Shown piece after piece: positions 1 through 8,855 of a stretch of DNA of 64,000 nt (position 1 is the first letter of the stretch; every line of letters starts with the position of its first letter). The notes below the pieces were generated by a model. That model ran no database searches, was not told the DNA's origin, and saw only the letters and a list, made by a program, of their open reading frames with translations. The stretch comes from Oceanisphaera sp. IT1-181. Lineage in GTDB: Bacteria; Pseudomonadota; Gammaproteobacteria; Enterobacterales; Aeromonadaceae. A program made the translations under genes and the position numbers. Location: the NCBI RefSeq assembly GCF_033807535.1, contig NZ_CP136856.1, positions 3,508,185-3,572,184 of the forward strand. The letters run 5' to 3'.

Positions 1-1269
1 GTGGCTCAGCTGCTTGCGCGTGGCTTCATCGAGGTCGGAAGAGAACTGAGCAAAGGCTGCCAGTTCACGATACTGAGCCAACGCAGTACGAATACCACCT
101 GACAGTTTCTTGATCAGCTTAGTTTGTGCAGCACCACCAACACGAGATACAGAGATACCTGGATCAACAGCAGGGCGAATGCCTGAGTTAAACAGCTCTG
201 TGGTCAAGAAAATCTGACCATCGGTGATGGAAATTACGTTAGTCGGTACAAACGCAGATACGTCACCGGCTTGAGTTTCGATGATAGGCAACGCGGTCAA
301 AGAACCGGTTTTGCCTTTCACTTCACCCTTGGTGAAACGTTCTACATACTCAACCGATACGCGAGAGGCACGCTCTAGCAGACGGGAGTGCAAGTAGAAA
401 ACGTCACCTGGGTAAGCTTCACGACCTGGCGGACGACGCAGCAACAGTGAGATCTGACGGTAAGCAACGGCCTGTTTAGACAGGTCATCGTATACGATCA
501 GTGCATCTTCACCGCGGTCACGGAAGAATTCACCCATGGCGCAACCGGAGTAAGGCGCCAAGTACTGCAGTGCTGCAGACTCAGAAGCAGAAGCCACTAC
601 TACGATAGTATTGGCCAGTGCGCCATGCTCTTCCAGCTTACGTACTACGTTAGAGATGGTGGACGCTTTTTGGCCGATGGCCACGTACACACACTTAACG
701 CCAGAGTCTTTCTGGTTGATGATGGCATCAACTGCTAAGGCAGTTTTACCAACCTGACGGTCACCGATGATCAGCTCACGCTGACCACGACCTACAGGGA
801 TCATGGCATCAACGGCTTTATAGCCAGTTTGCAGTGGCTCATCTACCGATTGACGGTCGATTACGCCCGGTGCGATCATTTCTACTGGAGAGAAGGTATC
901 GGCAACAATGGCGCCTTTACCGTCGATGGGCTCACCCAAGGTGTTAACCACACGACCCAGCAGGTTACGACCTACTGGAACTTCCAAGATACGACCTGTA
1001 GAACGGACCTTCATGCCTTCGGCCAGATCCGTATACGGACCCATTACCACGGCACCTACGGAGTCACGCTCTAAGTTCAATGCCAAAGCGTACAAGCCGC
1101 CTGGCAGTTCGATCATTTCGCCTTGCATGATATCAGCAAGGCCGTGAACACGGATAATACCGTCACTTACAGAGACGATAGTACCTTCGTTTCGTGCTTC
1201 ACTGACAACGTTGAATTGCTCGATACGCTGTTTAATCAGCTCGGCAATTTCAGTTGAATTCAGTTGCAT
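1..1269 (-). CDS. atpA: F1F0 ATP synthase subunit alpha (3' end beyond window)
   Basis: Alpha subunit of the F1 catalytic head of ATP synthase. The first 423 codons are present, running off the left edge with no stop. The start is the ATG at 1267-1269 (MQLNSTEIAELI), the usual N-terminus of proteobacterial AtpA. The P-loop GDRQVGKT lies near residues 169-176, as in the family, and is followed by the conserved ALVVYDD-like Walker B segment (here DALIVYDDLSKQA). AtpA normally has about 513 residues, so roughly 90 are missing. It follows atpH by 14 bp in the standard atpIBEFHA order and is expected to be co-transcribed with it. Confidence 0.98.
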   Translation of the reverse strand, partial: MQLNSTEIAELIKQRIEQFNVVSEARNEGTIVSVSDGIIRVHGLADIMQGEMIELPGGLYALALNLERDSVGAVVMGPYTDLAEGMKVRSTGRILEVPVGRNLLGRVVNTLGEPIDGKGAIVADTFSPVEMIAPGVIDRQSVDEPLQTGYKAVDAMIPVGRGQRELIIGDRQVGKTALAVDAIINQKDSGVKCVYVAIGQKASTISNVVRKLEEHGALANTIVVVASASESAALQYLAPYSGCAMGEFFRDRGEDALIVYDDLSKQAVAYRQISLLLRRPPGREAYPGDVFYLHSRLLERASRVSVEYVERFTKGEVKGKTGSLTALPIIETQAGDVSAFVPTNVISITDGQIFLTTELFNSGIRPAVDPGISVSRVGGAAQTKLIKKLSGGIRTALAQYRELAAFAQFSSDLDEATRKQLSH

Positions 1270-1283
1270 GCTCTATTCCCCAA

Positions 1284-1814
1284 TCAAGATTGCAGCGTTT
1301 CAGCCAAGCGGGACAGCCTGCCCCGAACACTTCCGTCGATTACTAAGTCACCGGCAGTAATAATAATGCCGGCCATCAGTGCTTTATCGACACTGCAATT
1401 CAGCTTCACTTTGCGATCTAAGCGCTTTTCAAGTGAGGCTTGAATCTTGGCCATTTGTTGCTTAGTCAGTTTGGCGGCAGAAACCACATTGGCCTCTACT
1501 TCCCGGTCTTGTTCTGCCTTCAGTGCGGCAAACTCTAAGACCACTGCTGGCAACACACTCAAGCGTCCGTTTATGGCCATTACCCTTATCAGGTTCTGGC
1601 CTTGCTCATCGAGCTGATCGCCACAGACAGCCAAAAACAAGTCGGCCATCTTTTCCGCGTTCAGATTGCTGTTGATAAGGTCTTCAACTTGCGGGTCGGT
1701 TGCCACTTGTGCGGCAAAACCCAGCATTGTTAACCAGTTATCAACCGCTTTTTTCTCAACGGCAAAATCGAAAGCTGCTTTGGCATAGGGGCGAGCAATG
1801 GTTTTCATTTCCAT
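1284..1814 (-). CDS. atpH: ATP synthase subunit delta
   Basis: F1 delta subunit, part of the peripheral stalk joining F1 to the b-subunit dimer. The 176 residues match family length (177 in E. coli). The N-terminal IARPYAKAAFDFAVE and C-terminal VIDGSVRGRLSRLAETLQS are near-identical to enterobacterial AtpH. An in-frame ATG two codons downstream (1808) is an alternative start; the upstream one lies nearer an AAGGGA purine stretch. The gene sits 13 bp after atpF. Confidence 0.97.
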   Translation of the reverse strand: MEMKTIARPYAKAAFDFAVEKKAVDNWLTMLGFAAQVATDPQVEDLINSNLNAEKMADLFLAVCGDQLDEQGQNLIRVMAINGRLSVLPAVVLEFAALKAEQDREVEANVVSAAKLTKQQMAKIQASLEKRLDRKVKLNCSVDKALMAGIIITAGDLVIDGSVRGRLSRLAETLQS

Positions 1815-1827
1815 AGCTCTATGTCCC

Positions 1828-2298
1828 TTACAGTTCAGCTACTACTTTCTCAACAATGTCGCTATTAGCAGCGGCATCAATTTGACGCTCGAGGATTTTT
1901 TCTGCACCCGCCAAGGCAAGAGCAGCAACCTGCTTGCGCAGTTCCTCTTTGACACGGTTGCGTTCGGCTTCAACTTCAGCCTGAGCCTGTGTCAGAATTT
2001 TTTCACGTTCAGCTTGCGCTTCACGTGTAGCATCCTCGACGATCTGGGCCTTGCGCTTATTCGCCAACTCAACAATGTGAGCAGACTGTAGCTTGGCTTC
2101 TTTTAACTGTTCGGCTGCATTATTTTTCGCCAGGGCCAAATCTTTCTTGGCATTCTCCGCTGAAGATAATCCTTCGGCGATTTCTTTCTGACGAGCTTCA
2201 ATGGCGCCCATAATCGGGGGCCATACAAACTTCATGCAAAACCAAACGAAGACAATAAAGGCGACCGTTTGACCGAGGATTGTTGCGTTCATATTCAT
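1828..2298 (-). CDS. atpF: ATP synthase subunit b
   Basis: Membrane-anchored peripheral stalk subunit b. The 156 residues equal the E. coli length. One N-terminal membrane helix (about residues 5-26, ILGQTVAFIVFVWFCMKFVW) is followed by a long charged, Ala-rich coiled coil to the C-terminus (ending ADIVEKVVAEL-like, here NSDIVEKVVAEL). The helix is the membrane anchor and the coil contacts delta. An AGGAG ribosome site precedes the ATG at 2298. It lies between atpE and atpH. Confidence 0.97.
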   Translation of the reverse strand: MNMNATILGQTVAFIVFVWFCMKFVWPPIMGAIEARQKEIAEGLSSAENAKKDLALAKNNAAEQLKEAKLQSAHIVELANKRKAQIVEDATREAQAEREKILTQAQAEVEAERNRVKEELRKQVAALALAGAEKILERQIDAAANSDIVEKVVAEL

Positions 2299-2347
2299 CG
2301 CAACTCTCCTTTAAAATAGTTAACAGACTGATTAACAGACCGAGGCA

Positions 2348-2575
2348 TTAAGCAGCAACGGCGAAAATCAGGTACAAAGCCATACCAACAGTGATCATTG
2401 GGATAGCGTCAACCAGGCCAACTACGATAAAGAAGTTAGTACGCAAAGCTGGCAGCATGTCAGGCTGGCGAGCAGCACTTTCCATGAACTTACCACCCAG
2501 CATAGAAATACCGATAGATGCAGCGATAGCGGCGAAGCCCAACATAACGGCGGCAGCGATGTAGATCATTTCCAT
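2348..2575 (-). CDS. atpE: ATP synthase subunit c (proteolipid ring)
   Basis: Subunit c of the F0 rotor ring, 75 residues, forming a two-helix hairpin. The polar loop is ARQPDMLP (residues 35-42). The proton-carrying acidic residue is Asp56 in GLVDAIPM, equivalent to E. coli Asp61. Residue 28 and its surroundings do not show the Gln/Glu pattern of sodium-binding rings, so proton coupling is likely (inference). Ribosome site GGAGAAA lies just upstream. Part of the atp operon. Confidence 0.98.
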   Translation of the reverse strand: MEMIYIAAAVMLGFAAIAASIGISMLGGKFMESAARQPDMLPALRTNFFIVVGLVDAIPMITVGMALYLIFAVAA

Positions 2576-2638
2576 TTTTATTTCTCCAAATATTAGCGGT
2601 TTAACGACTGCTTGTTAAAGTATTGTTATCTTTTATTA

Positions 2639-3418
2639 TTAATGCTCTTCAGACGCCATTGATAAGTAAACAACGGACAAGATCATGAAGATGAAAGCCT
2701 GCAAGGTGATTATCAATATATGGAAAATCGCCCAAGGCACATTAAGGGCCCATTGAGACCACCATGGCAACAAGCCTGCGATCAAGATGAAGATCATCTC
2801 ACCCGCATACATGTTACCGAACAGTCGCAAACCTAAAGAGATAGGCTTAGCGATCAGTGATACGGTCTCAAGCACCAAGTTAACAGGGATCATTGACCAA
2901 TGGTTTAGTGGTTGCAGTGTCAGCTCTTTAACAAAGCCAGACACGCCTTTCTCTTTGATACTGAAGTAAATAATCAAAAAGAACACACCAAATGCCATGG
3001 ACATGGTGATGTTAACATCGGCGGAAGGAACAACCCTCAGGTAAGGAACACCGAGCAATTGTGCGCCATAAGGCAGTAAGTCGACCGGTAGTAAGTCCAT
3101 TGCGTTCATCAAGAAAACCCAGACAAAAATGGTTAGCGCCAACGGGGCCACTAACTTACTTTTACCATGGAAGACGTCTTTAACGGCTGTATCTACAAAG
3201 CCCACTAACAGCTCAACGGCACATTGCAACTTGCCGGGTACGCCACTGGTTGCACGAACAGCAACCTTGTGAAATAACCACAAGAACAGCATTCCCAGGA
3301 CAACGGAAACAAGCAAAGAATCGATATTTAACGCCCAAAAACCCGAACCAACCTGTAAATGTGTCAGGTGGTGTGAGATATAATCTTGGGAAGTTAAGAC
3401 ATCTCCTGTTGCAGCCAT
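2639..3418 (-). CDS. atpB: ATP synthase subunit a
   Basis: F0 subunit a, the stator that forms the proton half-channels against the c-ring. I place the start at the ATG ending at 3418 (MAATGDVLTSQDYISHHL), preceded by AGGAAAACAC. The upstream in-frame extension to 3463 overlaps atpI and has no family counterpart. The protein then has 259 residues, close to the 271 of E. coli. Several membrane helices are visible. The essential Arg lies in ISLGLRLFGNMYAGE, and the late helices contain ILIITLQAFIFMILSVVYL. Confidence 0.96.
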   Translation of the reverse strand: MAATGDVLTSQDYISHHLTHLQVGSGFWALNIDSLLVSVVLGMLFLWLFHKVAVRATSGVPGKLQCAVELLVGFVDTAVKDVFHGKSKLVAPLALTIFVWVFLMNAMDLLPVDLLPYGAQLLGVPYLRVVPSADVNITMSMAFGVFFLIIYFSIKEKGVSGFVKELTLQPLNHWSMIPVNLVLETVSLIAKPISLGLRLFGNMYAGEMIFILIAGLLPWWSQWALNVPWAIFHILIITLQAFIFMILSVVYLSMASEEH

Positions 3419-3426
3419 GTGTTTTC

Positions 3427-3819
3427 CTAGTAACGGTTGTTGAGAGTGAACGAAACAATCCACTGCATCAGCAATGCTGTGATGTAAGCAGCAAACAGAG
3501 GTGCGTGTAGCACGTCCATAAACTTGAGCGCTATCGTAAACAGCAAGATAGTGCTACCAAACTTAATCCCAGCCCCGCTGTAAAAGTCCGCCATCACGCT
3601 GCTTGGCGTTGCCTGCTTCGCCGTAAAGGCAAACACACGCACGCTAAACAAGCATTGGGGAACCCAGTAGATTCCGCCCCCCAAAAGGGCAGAACGAGCG
3701 GCTGCCTCACCCTGTAAGTAAAAAAACAAGGTAGCGACGGCCACAATCAAGAGTAATTGACAACACAAACTCACCAGCGCCAGTTGCTTGTCGCTCAGGT
3801 ACTGCTTCATTTGTTCCAC
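3427..3819 (-). CDS. atpI: ATP synthase accessory protein I
   Basis: First gene of the atp operon. It encodes a small membrane protein that assists c-ring assembly or magnesium handling in other bacteria. Four hydrophobic segments are visible. I choose the GTG ending at 3819 because AGGAG (3825-3829) lies 5 bases upstream. This gives 130 residues, near the family norm. An ATG three codons further in (3810) and a longer in-frame start at 3855 (142 residues, no good ribosome site) are alternatives. It ends 8 bp before atpB. Confidence 0.88.
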   Translation of the reverse strand: MEQMKQYLSDKQLALVSLCCQLLLIVAVATLFFYLQGEAAARSALLGGGIYWVPQCLFSVRVFAFTAKQATPSSVMADFYSGAGIKFGSTILLFTIALKFMDVLHAPLFAAYITALLMQWIVSFTLNNRY

Positions 3820-3990
3820 AAAAACTCCTGATACAGTTAGGGGCTTATTGGCCACACATATCGAGATAGATAGGCGTTGTCAGTTAAGCCCCCAAAAAGC
3901 AGGTCAAATTATACCCGTGCTCGGCGTAAAAGCAATTGCAGTAAGCCCTTATTTTCACAGCTTAACTGCTGGCATTTAGCCACTCCTCAT

Positions 3991-4015
3991 GGATGTTAAC
4001 TGTTTGTTTACATCC
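3991..4015. other. Inverted repeat between parB and atpI
   Basis: GGATGTTAAC and GTTTACATCC pair over 9 of 10 positions around a 5-base loop. The hairpin lies just past the parB stop region and about 170 bp upstream of atpI. Neither strand has a U-tract, so I do not call it an intrinsic terminator. It could be a regulator site for the atp promoter. Confidence 0.35.
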
Positions 4016-4021
4016 AGTAAC

Positions 4022-4927
4022 TTACAGATCAAGTTCGTCATTAATCCCGAAGAAATGACTGATTTTATCCAACTCATTCAAAGAGTTATAAGATATAACT
4101 AGCTTACCTTTGTCTTTGTTAGTCGACTTTATCTCTACCTTAGCACCGAGTTTGGATCCAATTTCTTGCTCAAGTTGGCTCATTAGCAAGGATCTGGGTT
4201 GCTCAAGGGGCGCTTTTTTCGGGTTTTGACTTTGTTTGACCAAACGCTCAGTTTCACGAACTGTGAGGCCTTTTTGCGCCACAAAGCGTGCTAATTCAGT
4301 TTGTTGCTCGCCGGTAATGGCCAATAAAGCGCGGGCATGCCCCATTTCTAATGAGCCATGTTCGACCAATTGCTTCACTTCGTCGTTTAATTGCGCCAAA
4401 CGTAAAAGGTTAGAAACCGCACTGCGACTCTTGCCCACGGCTTCGGCTACCGACAGATGAGTAAAGCCAAACTCTTCAATCAAACGAGATAAAGCGCGCG
4501 ATTCTTCGATCACGTTTAAGTCTTCACGCTGAATGTTTTCTATTAGGCCAATGGCCATGGCTTCTTGGTCGGCGACGTCTTTGATAAGGCAGGGCACCTG
4601 GCTTAGCCCCGCCATGCGTGCGGCTCGCCAGCGGCGCTCACCGGCTAAGATTTCATAGCCGCCCTCACTGATGGGTCGCACTATGATCGGCTGAATAATG
4701 CCTTGTTGGCGAATTGAGGTGGCCAGTTCTTCCAGTGCCACCTGAGACATATCGCGGCGCGGCTGGTATTTACCAGGTCGTAATTCATGTAACCCCAAAC
4801 TTTGCAGCTCACCGTGAGCATCGGGTTGAGAATGCGTGTCGGCCTGCTGTTGACGCACATTGGCCGCCGAGCTGGTGCTAAGTAGCGCATCCAAGCCTTT
4901 GCCCAAACCCCGTCGTTTCATGTTCAT
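4022..4927 (-). CDS. parB: Chromosome partitioning protein ParB
   Basis: Centromere-binding ParB/Spo0J-family CTPase of the chromosomal ParABS system, 301 residues. The N-terminal MKRRGLGKGLDALL is the canonical ParA-stimulating tail. The ParB/Srx nucleotide-binding boxes follow: ELRPGKYQPRRDM near residues 48-60 and ILAGERRWRAAR near 93-104. A helix-turn-helix follows (SVAEAVGKSRSAVSNLLRL), then a C-terminal dimerisation segment. The start ATG overlaps the parA stop as ATGA, so the two are translationally coupled. Two matching parS sites lie at 13318 and 15416. E. coli lacks this system, so its presence is informative about the host. Confidence 0.97.
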   Translation of the reverse strand: MNMKRRGLGKGLDALLSTSSAANVRQQQADTHSQPDAHGELQSLGLHELRPGKYQPRRDMSQVALEELATSIRQQGIIQPIIVRPISEGGYEILAGERRWRAARMAGLSQVPCLIKDVADQEAMAIGLIENIQREDLNVIEESRALSRLIEEFGFTHLSVAEAVGKSRSAVSNLLRLAQLNDEVKQLVEHGSLEMGHARALLAITGEQQTELARFVAQKGLTVRETERLVKQSQNPKKAPLEQPRSLLMSQLEQEIGSKLGAKVEIKSTNKDKGKLVISYNSLNELDKISHFFGINDELDL

Positions 4928-5727
4928 GCTAGTTGTTCCGAAGTTTCATTAGAGTCTAAAGACAGTTCTTCGCGGCGCAATATTTCTCCTGCCAGCGCCA
5001 AATAGGCTTTAGCACCCAAAGAAGATTTATCGTAATGCATGGCAGGCTGACCAAAGCTCGGCGCCTCGGCCAGGCGCACGTTGCGCGGGATCACGGTGCG
5101 ATACACCTTGTCACCAAAATGCGTTTTAAGCTGATCAGAAACATCACTCGAAAGCCGATTACGATGATCGTACATCGTTCGTAATATGCCCTCGATTTTT
5201 AAGTCATGGTTCACCACTGCCGCCAGTTTACTGATGGTATCCACCAAGGCGGTTAAGCCTTCCAGCGCGAAATACTCGCATTGCATGGGCACCAATACTG
5301 AATCCGCCGCAGACATGGCGTTCACGGTTAACAGGTTCAGCGAGGGGGGGCAGTCGATAAAAATATAATCGTAATAATCACGCACCGGTGCCAGTGCCGT
5401 GCGCAGTCGCGTCTCGCGGGCAAACACTTCCATCAACTTGATTTCGGCGGCGGTCACATCGCCATTGCCCGCCACCAAGTGATAGCCACCGCTGGTTTCT
5501 CTTTCAACCACTTGCTCGATGGGCACTTGATCCACTAACAACTCATAGGCGGTGTTAGGCACCTGATATTTATCTATGCCGCTGGCCATAGTGGCGTTGC
5601 CTTGCGGATCCAGATCTATCACCAGTACCTTGCGCTTGGTTGCAGCCATGGAGGCTGCCAAGTTGACACAGGTCGTAGTTTTACCCACGCCCCCTTTTTG
5701 GTTGGCAATGGCGATGACTTTCCCCAC
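4924..5727 (-). CDS. parA: Chromosome partitioning ATPase ParA
   Basis: ParA/Soj Walker-type ATPase that positions ParB-parS complexes, 267 residues. The deviant Walker A KGGVGKT is at residues 11-17 with the signature lysine. FIDCPPSLNLLTVNAM is the Walker B region. No N-terminal HTH domain is present, which is typical of chromosomal (type Ia-short) ParA. The start is GTG at 5725-5727, with AGAGG seven bases upstream. It lies 84 bp after rsmG, reproducing the common rsmG-parA-parB order near origins. Confidence 0.97.
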   Translation of the reverse strand: MGKVIAIANQKGGVGKTTTCVNLAASMAATKRKVLVIDLDPQGNATMASGIDKYQVPNTAYELLVDQVPIEQVVERETSGGYHLVAGNGDVTAAEIKLMEVFARETRLRTALAPVRDYYDYIFIDCPPSLNLLTVNAMSAADSVLVPMQCEYFALEGLTALVDTISKLAAVVNHDLKIEGILRTMYDHRNRLSSDVSDQLKTHFGDKVYRTVIPRNVRLAEAPSFGQPAMHYDKSSLGAKAYLALAGEILRREELSLDSNETSEQLA

Positions 5728-5811
5728 CGAACACCTCTATTGGCTAGCTAAGATTTTGTGATCTTATGCGGTTAAATTTTACAGGACGGTGATTTTACAC
5801 TGCGTTAGCAA

Positions 5812-6453
5812 CTACTTAGGCTGACTAACTTGCTTTAACACCACCAAGTGCCGATCTCCGTCTTGCTCAGGCACGATTAAGGGGTAAACCTTATCCAACT
5901 GCAGGTGAGCAGGCAATGATTGTAGCTCCTGCTCTGGATATTGTCCTTTGAGCGCCAAAAAGCGGCCTTCAGACTTAAGCAGATGAGCGCACCAGCTTAC
6001 CATGTCATCCAGTGAAGCGAAGGCTCGACTTAACACGCCGTCAAATTTTTGTTCTGGCTGGTAGGCCTCTACGCGGCTTTCGACGGCAGTGACGTTGGTC
6101 AGCCCTAAATGATGGATAACCATACGAATAAAACGAATGCGCTTGCCGAGGCTGTCGAGCAACACAAATTCTTTATCCGGATTCATGATGGCCAGCGGTA
6201 AGCCGGGCAGGCCAGGACCGGTGCCCACATCGATAAAGCGCGTACCTTCCAGATAGGGGCTAACCACTAAGCTGTCGACCATATGGCGGCCAACCATGGC
6301 GAGTGGGTCACGCACCGAGGTCAAATTAAAGGCCTTATTCCACTTGTTGAGCAGCGTCACCAGCGTGACCAACTGCTCCACTTGTTGCTCGGTGACTACC
6401 AGCTCTGTTTGAGCCAGCAGGCGCGTTAGGGTGCTTGTTAATTGTTCTTTCAT
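5812..6453 (-). CDS. rsmG: 16S rRNA (guanine527-N7)-methyltransferase
   Basis: SAM-dependent methyltransferase (RsmG/GidB) that modifies G527 in the 530 loop of 16S rRNA. It has 213 residues, the family length. The SAM-binding glycine motif is FIDVGTGPGLPGLPLAI, near residues 75-92. NKAFNLTSVRDP upstream and LSRAFASLDDMV downstream are typical RsmG blocks. It is 22 bp after mnmG and likely co-transcribed with it from the oriC side. Confidence 0.97.
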   Translation of the reverse strand: MKEQLTSTLTRLLAQTELVVTEQQVEQLVTLVTLLNKWNKAFNLTSVRDPLAMVGRHMVDSLVVSPYLEGTRFIDVGTGPGLPGLPLAIMNPDKEFVLLDSLGKRIRFIRMVIHHLGLTNVTAVESRVEAYQPEQKFDGVLSRAFASLDDMVSWCAHLLKSEGRFLALKGQYPEQELQSLPAHLQLDKVYPLIVPEQDGDRHLVVLKQVSQPK

Positions 6454-6475
6454 GTTATTTATTTACGCCAATGTC

Positions 6476-8365
6476 TTACGCTGATTTGCGCAGCAAGCCA
6501 CGTTTTTTAAGATGAACCAGCAAAATTGAAATCGCCGCCGGTGTTATGCCAGGAGTACGCGAGGCAATGCCTAAGGTTTCAGGTTTCGCTTGATTCAGCT
6601 TAATGATCACCTCAGTCGACAGACCCGGCACTTCTTGGTAATCCAAGTCCAGTGGCAAGTGGGTGTTTTCATTGCGCAGCTGCTTTTCGATTTCGCCTTT
6701 CTGGCGCTCGATATAACCCGCATATTTAACCTGAATTTCAACTTGCTCAGCCGCTTGCTCGTGGCTGATACCCGGACCTATGCCGTCCACCGACATCAAG
6801 GTCGGGTAGTCCAACTCTGGGCGGCGTAACAGCTCTTCCAGAGTATGTTCTTTGCTTAACGGGGTTTTTAGTAATTCATTCAAGCTGGCAGCCGACGCGT
6901 GCACCGGATTAATCCAGTTCTCACGCAGGCGTTGGGTTTCTTGAGTGATCTGCTCCATTTTATCGCAGAACAGCGCCCAGCGATGATCGTTCACCAAGCC
7001 TAGTTCACGGCCAGCTTCGGTTAGGCGAAGATCGGCGTTGTCTTCACGCAGCAGCAAGCGATATTCAGCACGACTGGTAAACATGCGGTAGGGCTCTTTA
7101 GTGCCCAGTGTAGACAGGTCATCCATCATCACGCCCATATAGGCTTGATCACGACGTGCCGACCAAGGCTCTTTGCCAAAGGCGCGCAGCGTAGCGTTAA
7201 GGCCCGCCAGCAAACCTTGGGCCGCTGCTTCTTCGTAACCCGTGGTGCCGTTAATTTGTCCGGCAAAAAACAAGTTATGTAAATACTTGTTTTCCATGTT
7301 GATCTTTAAGTCTCGTGGATCGAAGTAGTCATATTCGATTGCATAACCTGGTCGCATGATGTGCGCCTGCTCAAAACCTTTGATCGAACGTACGATCTGT
7401 AACTGCACATCAAACGGCAGGCTGGTCGAGATCCCATTTGGATACAGCTCTGTGCTAGTTAGGCCTTCAGGCTCGACGAAGATCTGGTGCGAAGTTTTAT
7501 CAGCAAAGCGCATGATCTTGTCTTCGATCGACGGGCAGTAGCGCGGTCCGATCCCTTCGATCACACCGGCATACATGGGGCTACGATCCAAGTTTTTGCG
7601 GATCACATCATGAGTTTTTTCATTGGTGTGGGTGATGTAACACGGGATCTGTCTGGGTTGATCGGCTCGGCTACCAATAAACGAAAATACCGGAGTCGGG
7701 TTATCACCAGGCTGAGTTTGCATCACCGAGAAATCCACGCTGTTGGCGTCAATGCGCGGTGGAGTTCCGGTTTTCAGTCGGTCAATACGCAGCGGCAATT
7801 CACGTAAGCGTTGAGCCAAGGCGGTGGAAGGGGGATCCCCTGCACGACCGCCCTTGTAATGATCCATACCGATGTGGATCAAGCCGTTTAAAAAAGTACC
7901 CACGGTCAGTACTACGGTTTTGGCTCTAAATCTTAAGCCGGTTTGGGTAACCACACCCACCACAGTTTCGCCTTCAAGGATCAAGTCATCACAGGCTTGC
8001 TGGAAGATCTTTAAATTAGGCTGATTTTCTAACCGAGTTCGCACGGCTTGCCGATACAGCTGACGATCCGCTTGTGCACGGGTCGCTCTTACCGCAGGTC
8101 CCTTGGAAGCATTGAGCGTACGAAACTGGATCCCGGCGTTATCCGCAGCCATGGCCATGATCCCGCCCAAGGCGTCGATCTCTTTGACCAAGTGGCCTTT
8201 GCCAATGCCACCAATGGCGGGATTGCAGGACATTTGTCCCAAAGTATCAATGTTATGGGTCAATAACAGGGTGTTTGCTCCCATACGAGCAGCGGCAGCG
8301 GCGGCTTCAGTGCCGGCATGGCCACCGCCAACAACGATGACATCAAACGATTCTTCATAATGCAT
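6476..8365 (-). CDS. mnmG: tRNA uridine-5-carboxymethylaminomethyl modification enzyme MnmG
   Basis: FAD-dependent partner of MnmE in forming cmnm5U34 (or nm5U34) in certain tRNAs. It has 629 residues, identical to the family norm. The dinucleotide-binding GGGHAGTEAA is near residues 13-22. GQMSCNPAIGGIGKGH and the AAAQGLLAGLNA block are classic MnmG signatures. The start is the ATG at 8363-8365, giving MHYEESFDVIVVGGG. As in E. coli it lies immediately beside oriC and is transcribed away from it. Its partner MnmE is at 55961 in this window. Confidence 0.98.
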   Translation of the reverse strand: MHYEESFDVIVVGGGHAGTEAAAAAARMGANTLLLTHNIDTLGQMSCNPAIGGIGKGHLVKEIDALGGIMAMAADNAGIQFRTLNASKGPAVRATRAQADRQLYRQAVRTRLENQPNLKIFQQACDDLILEGETVVGVVTQTGLRFRAKTVVLTVGTFLNGLIHIGMDHYKGGRAGDPPSTALAQRLRELPLRIDRLKTGTPPRIDANSVDFSVMQTQPGDNPTPVFSFIGSRADQPRQIPCYITHTNEKTHDVIRKNLDRSPMYAGVIEGIGPRYCPSIEDKIMRFADKTSHQIFVEPEGLTSTELYPNGISTSLPFDVQLQIVRSIKGFEQAHIMRPGYAIEYDYFDPRDLKINMENKYLHNLFFAGQINGTTGYEEAAAQGLLAGLNATLRAFGKEPWSARRDQAYMGVMMDDLSTLGTKEPYRMFTSRAEYRLLLREDNADLRLTEAGRELGLVNDHRWALFCDKMEQITQETQRLRENWINPVHASAASLNELLKTPLSKEHTLEELLRRPELDYPTLMSVDGIGPGISHEQAAEQVEIQVKYAGYIERQKGEIEKQLRNENTHLPLDLDYQEVPGLSTEVIIKLNQAKPETLGIASRTPGITPAAISILLVHLKKRGLLRKSA

Positions 8366-8638
8366 AACAGATACTCTTGAAACAAGCAGGTGTAAGGATC
8401 CCGAAGGCCGATCATTTTAGCTGTTTTACGACTGAGATGGAAATGCGATCGAGAGGATCTTTGCTGTGCTTAATAGATCTTAGATCTCTAGAGAGATCTT
8501 CTATTATGACTACTACTAGTGATCCTCTTTTCTGTGAGTAAGGCGTTTTTGATCTTAAAGATCATAAGCTTAAGTACGATCTCTACCTGTGCACAACCTT
8601 TAGTTAGATCCCCTTAGACCCGTGGGTAACTAGCCTAG

Positions 8639-8647
8639 TTATGCACA
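8639..8647 (+). promoter_or_regulatory. DnaA box in oriC
   Basis: Perfect match to TTATNCACA (TTATGCACA), same orientation as the other two strong boxes in this origin. Confidence 0.85.
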
Positions 8648-8712
8648 GGCGCCCCCAGTGAGATATTTCATTAAGAGGATAACTATAGGTTTAACACTGG
8701 TTTTAAGCATAG

Positions 8713-8721
8713 TTATGCACA
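8713..8721 (+). promoter_or_regulatory. DnaA box in oriC
   Basis: Second TTATGCACA, embedded in TTATGCACAGG, which is shared with the box at 8639; the two lie 74 bp apart. Confidence 0.85.
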
Positions 8722-8795
8722 GGTGGCGAAAAGGGCGGGATTAATAACAACACTAAATTGAGGAGGGGATCTGTTGATAACTTGGTGGAAAGAAT

Positions 8796-8804
8796 TTATC
8801 CACA
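8796..8804 (+). promoter_or_regulatory. DnaA box in oriC, R4-like
   Basis: TTATCCACA, the highest-affinity DnaA box sequence, at the mioC-proximal edge of oriC where E. coli has R4. Confidence 0.9.
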
Positions 8805-8855
8805 GTGGGGATCAGATGCGTGAACCGATCCCCATAAGAGGCTTAATTAATAGAT

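Larger units (their letters stand above)
8366..8830. other. oriC: Chromosomal replication origin oriC
   Basis: This 490-bp gap between mnmG and mioC has the E. coli-type origin layout. It contains about 16 GATC sites. Three perfect TTATNCACA DnaA boxes lie at 8639, 8713 and 8796. Degenerate boxes lie at 8588-8596 (minus, TTGTGCACA) and 8772-8780 (minus, TTATCAACA). AT-rich GATCT-containing stretches near 8455-8520 resemble the 13-mer unwinding elements. The box at 8796 sits on the mioC side like R4 of E. coli. The exact boundaries are my estimate. Confidence 0.92.

Noticed and set aside
829..1147. Two plus-strand frames of 79-81 codons
   Set aside because: They lie wholly antisense to atpA, whose frame is conserved throughout.
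3991..4015. Hairpin after parB as an intrinsic terminator
   Set aside because: The stem is good but there is no T-tract on either strand; listed only as an inverted repeat.
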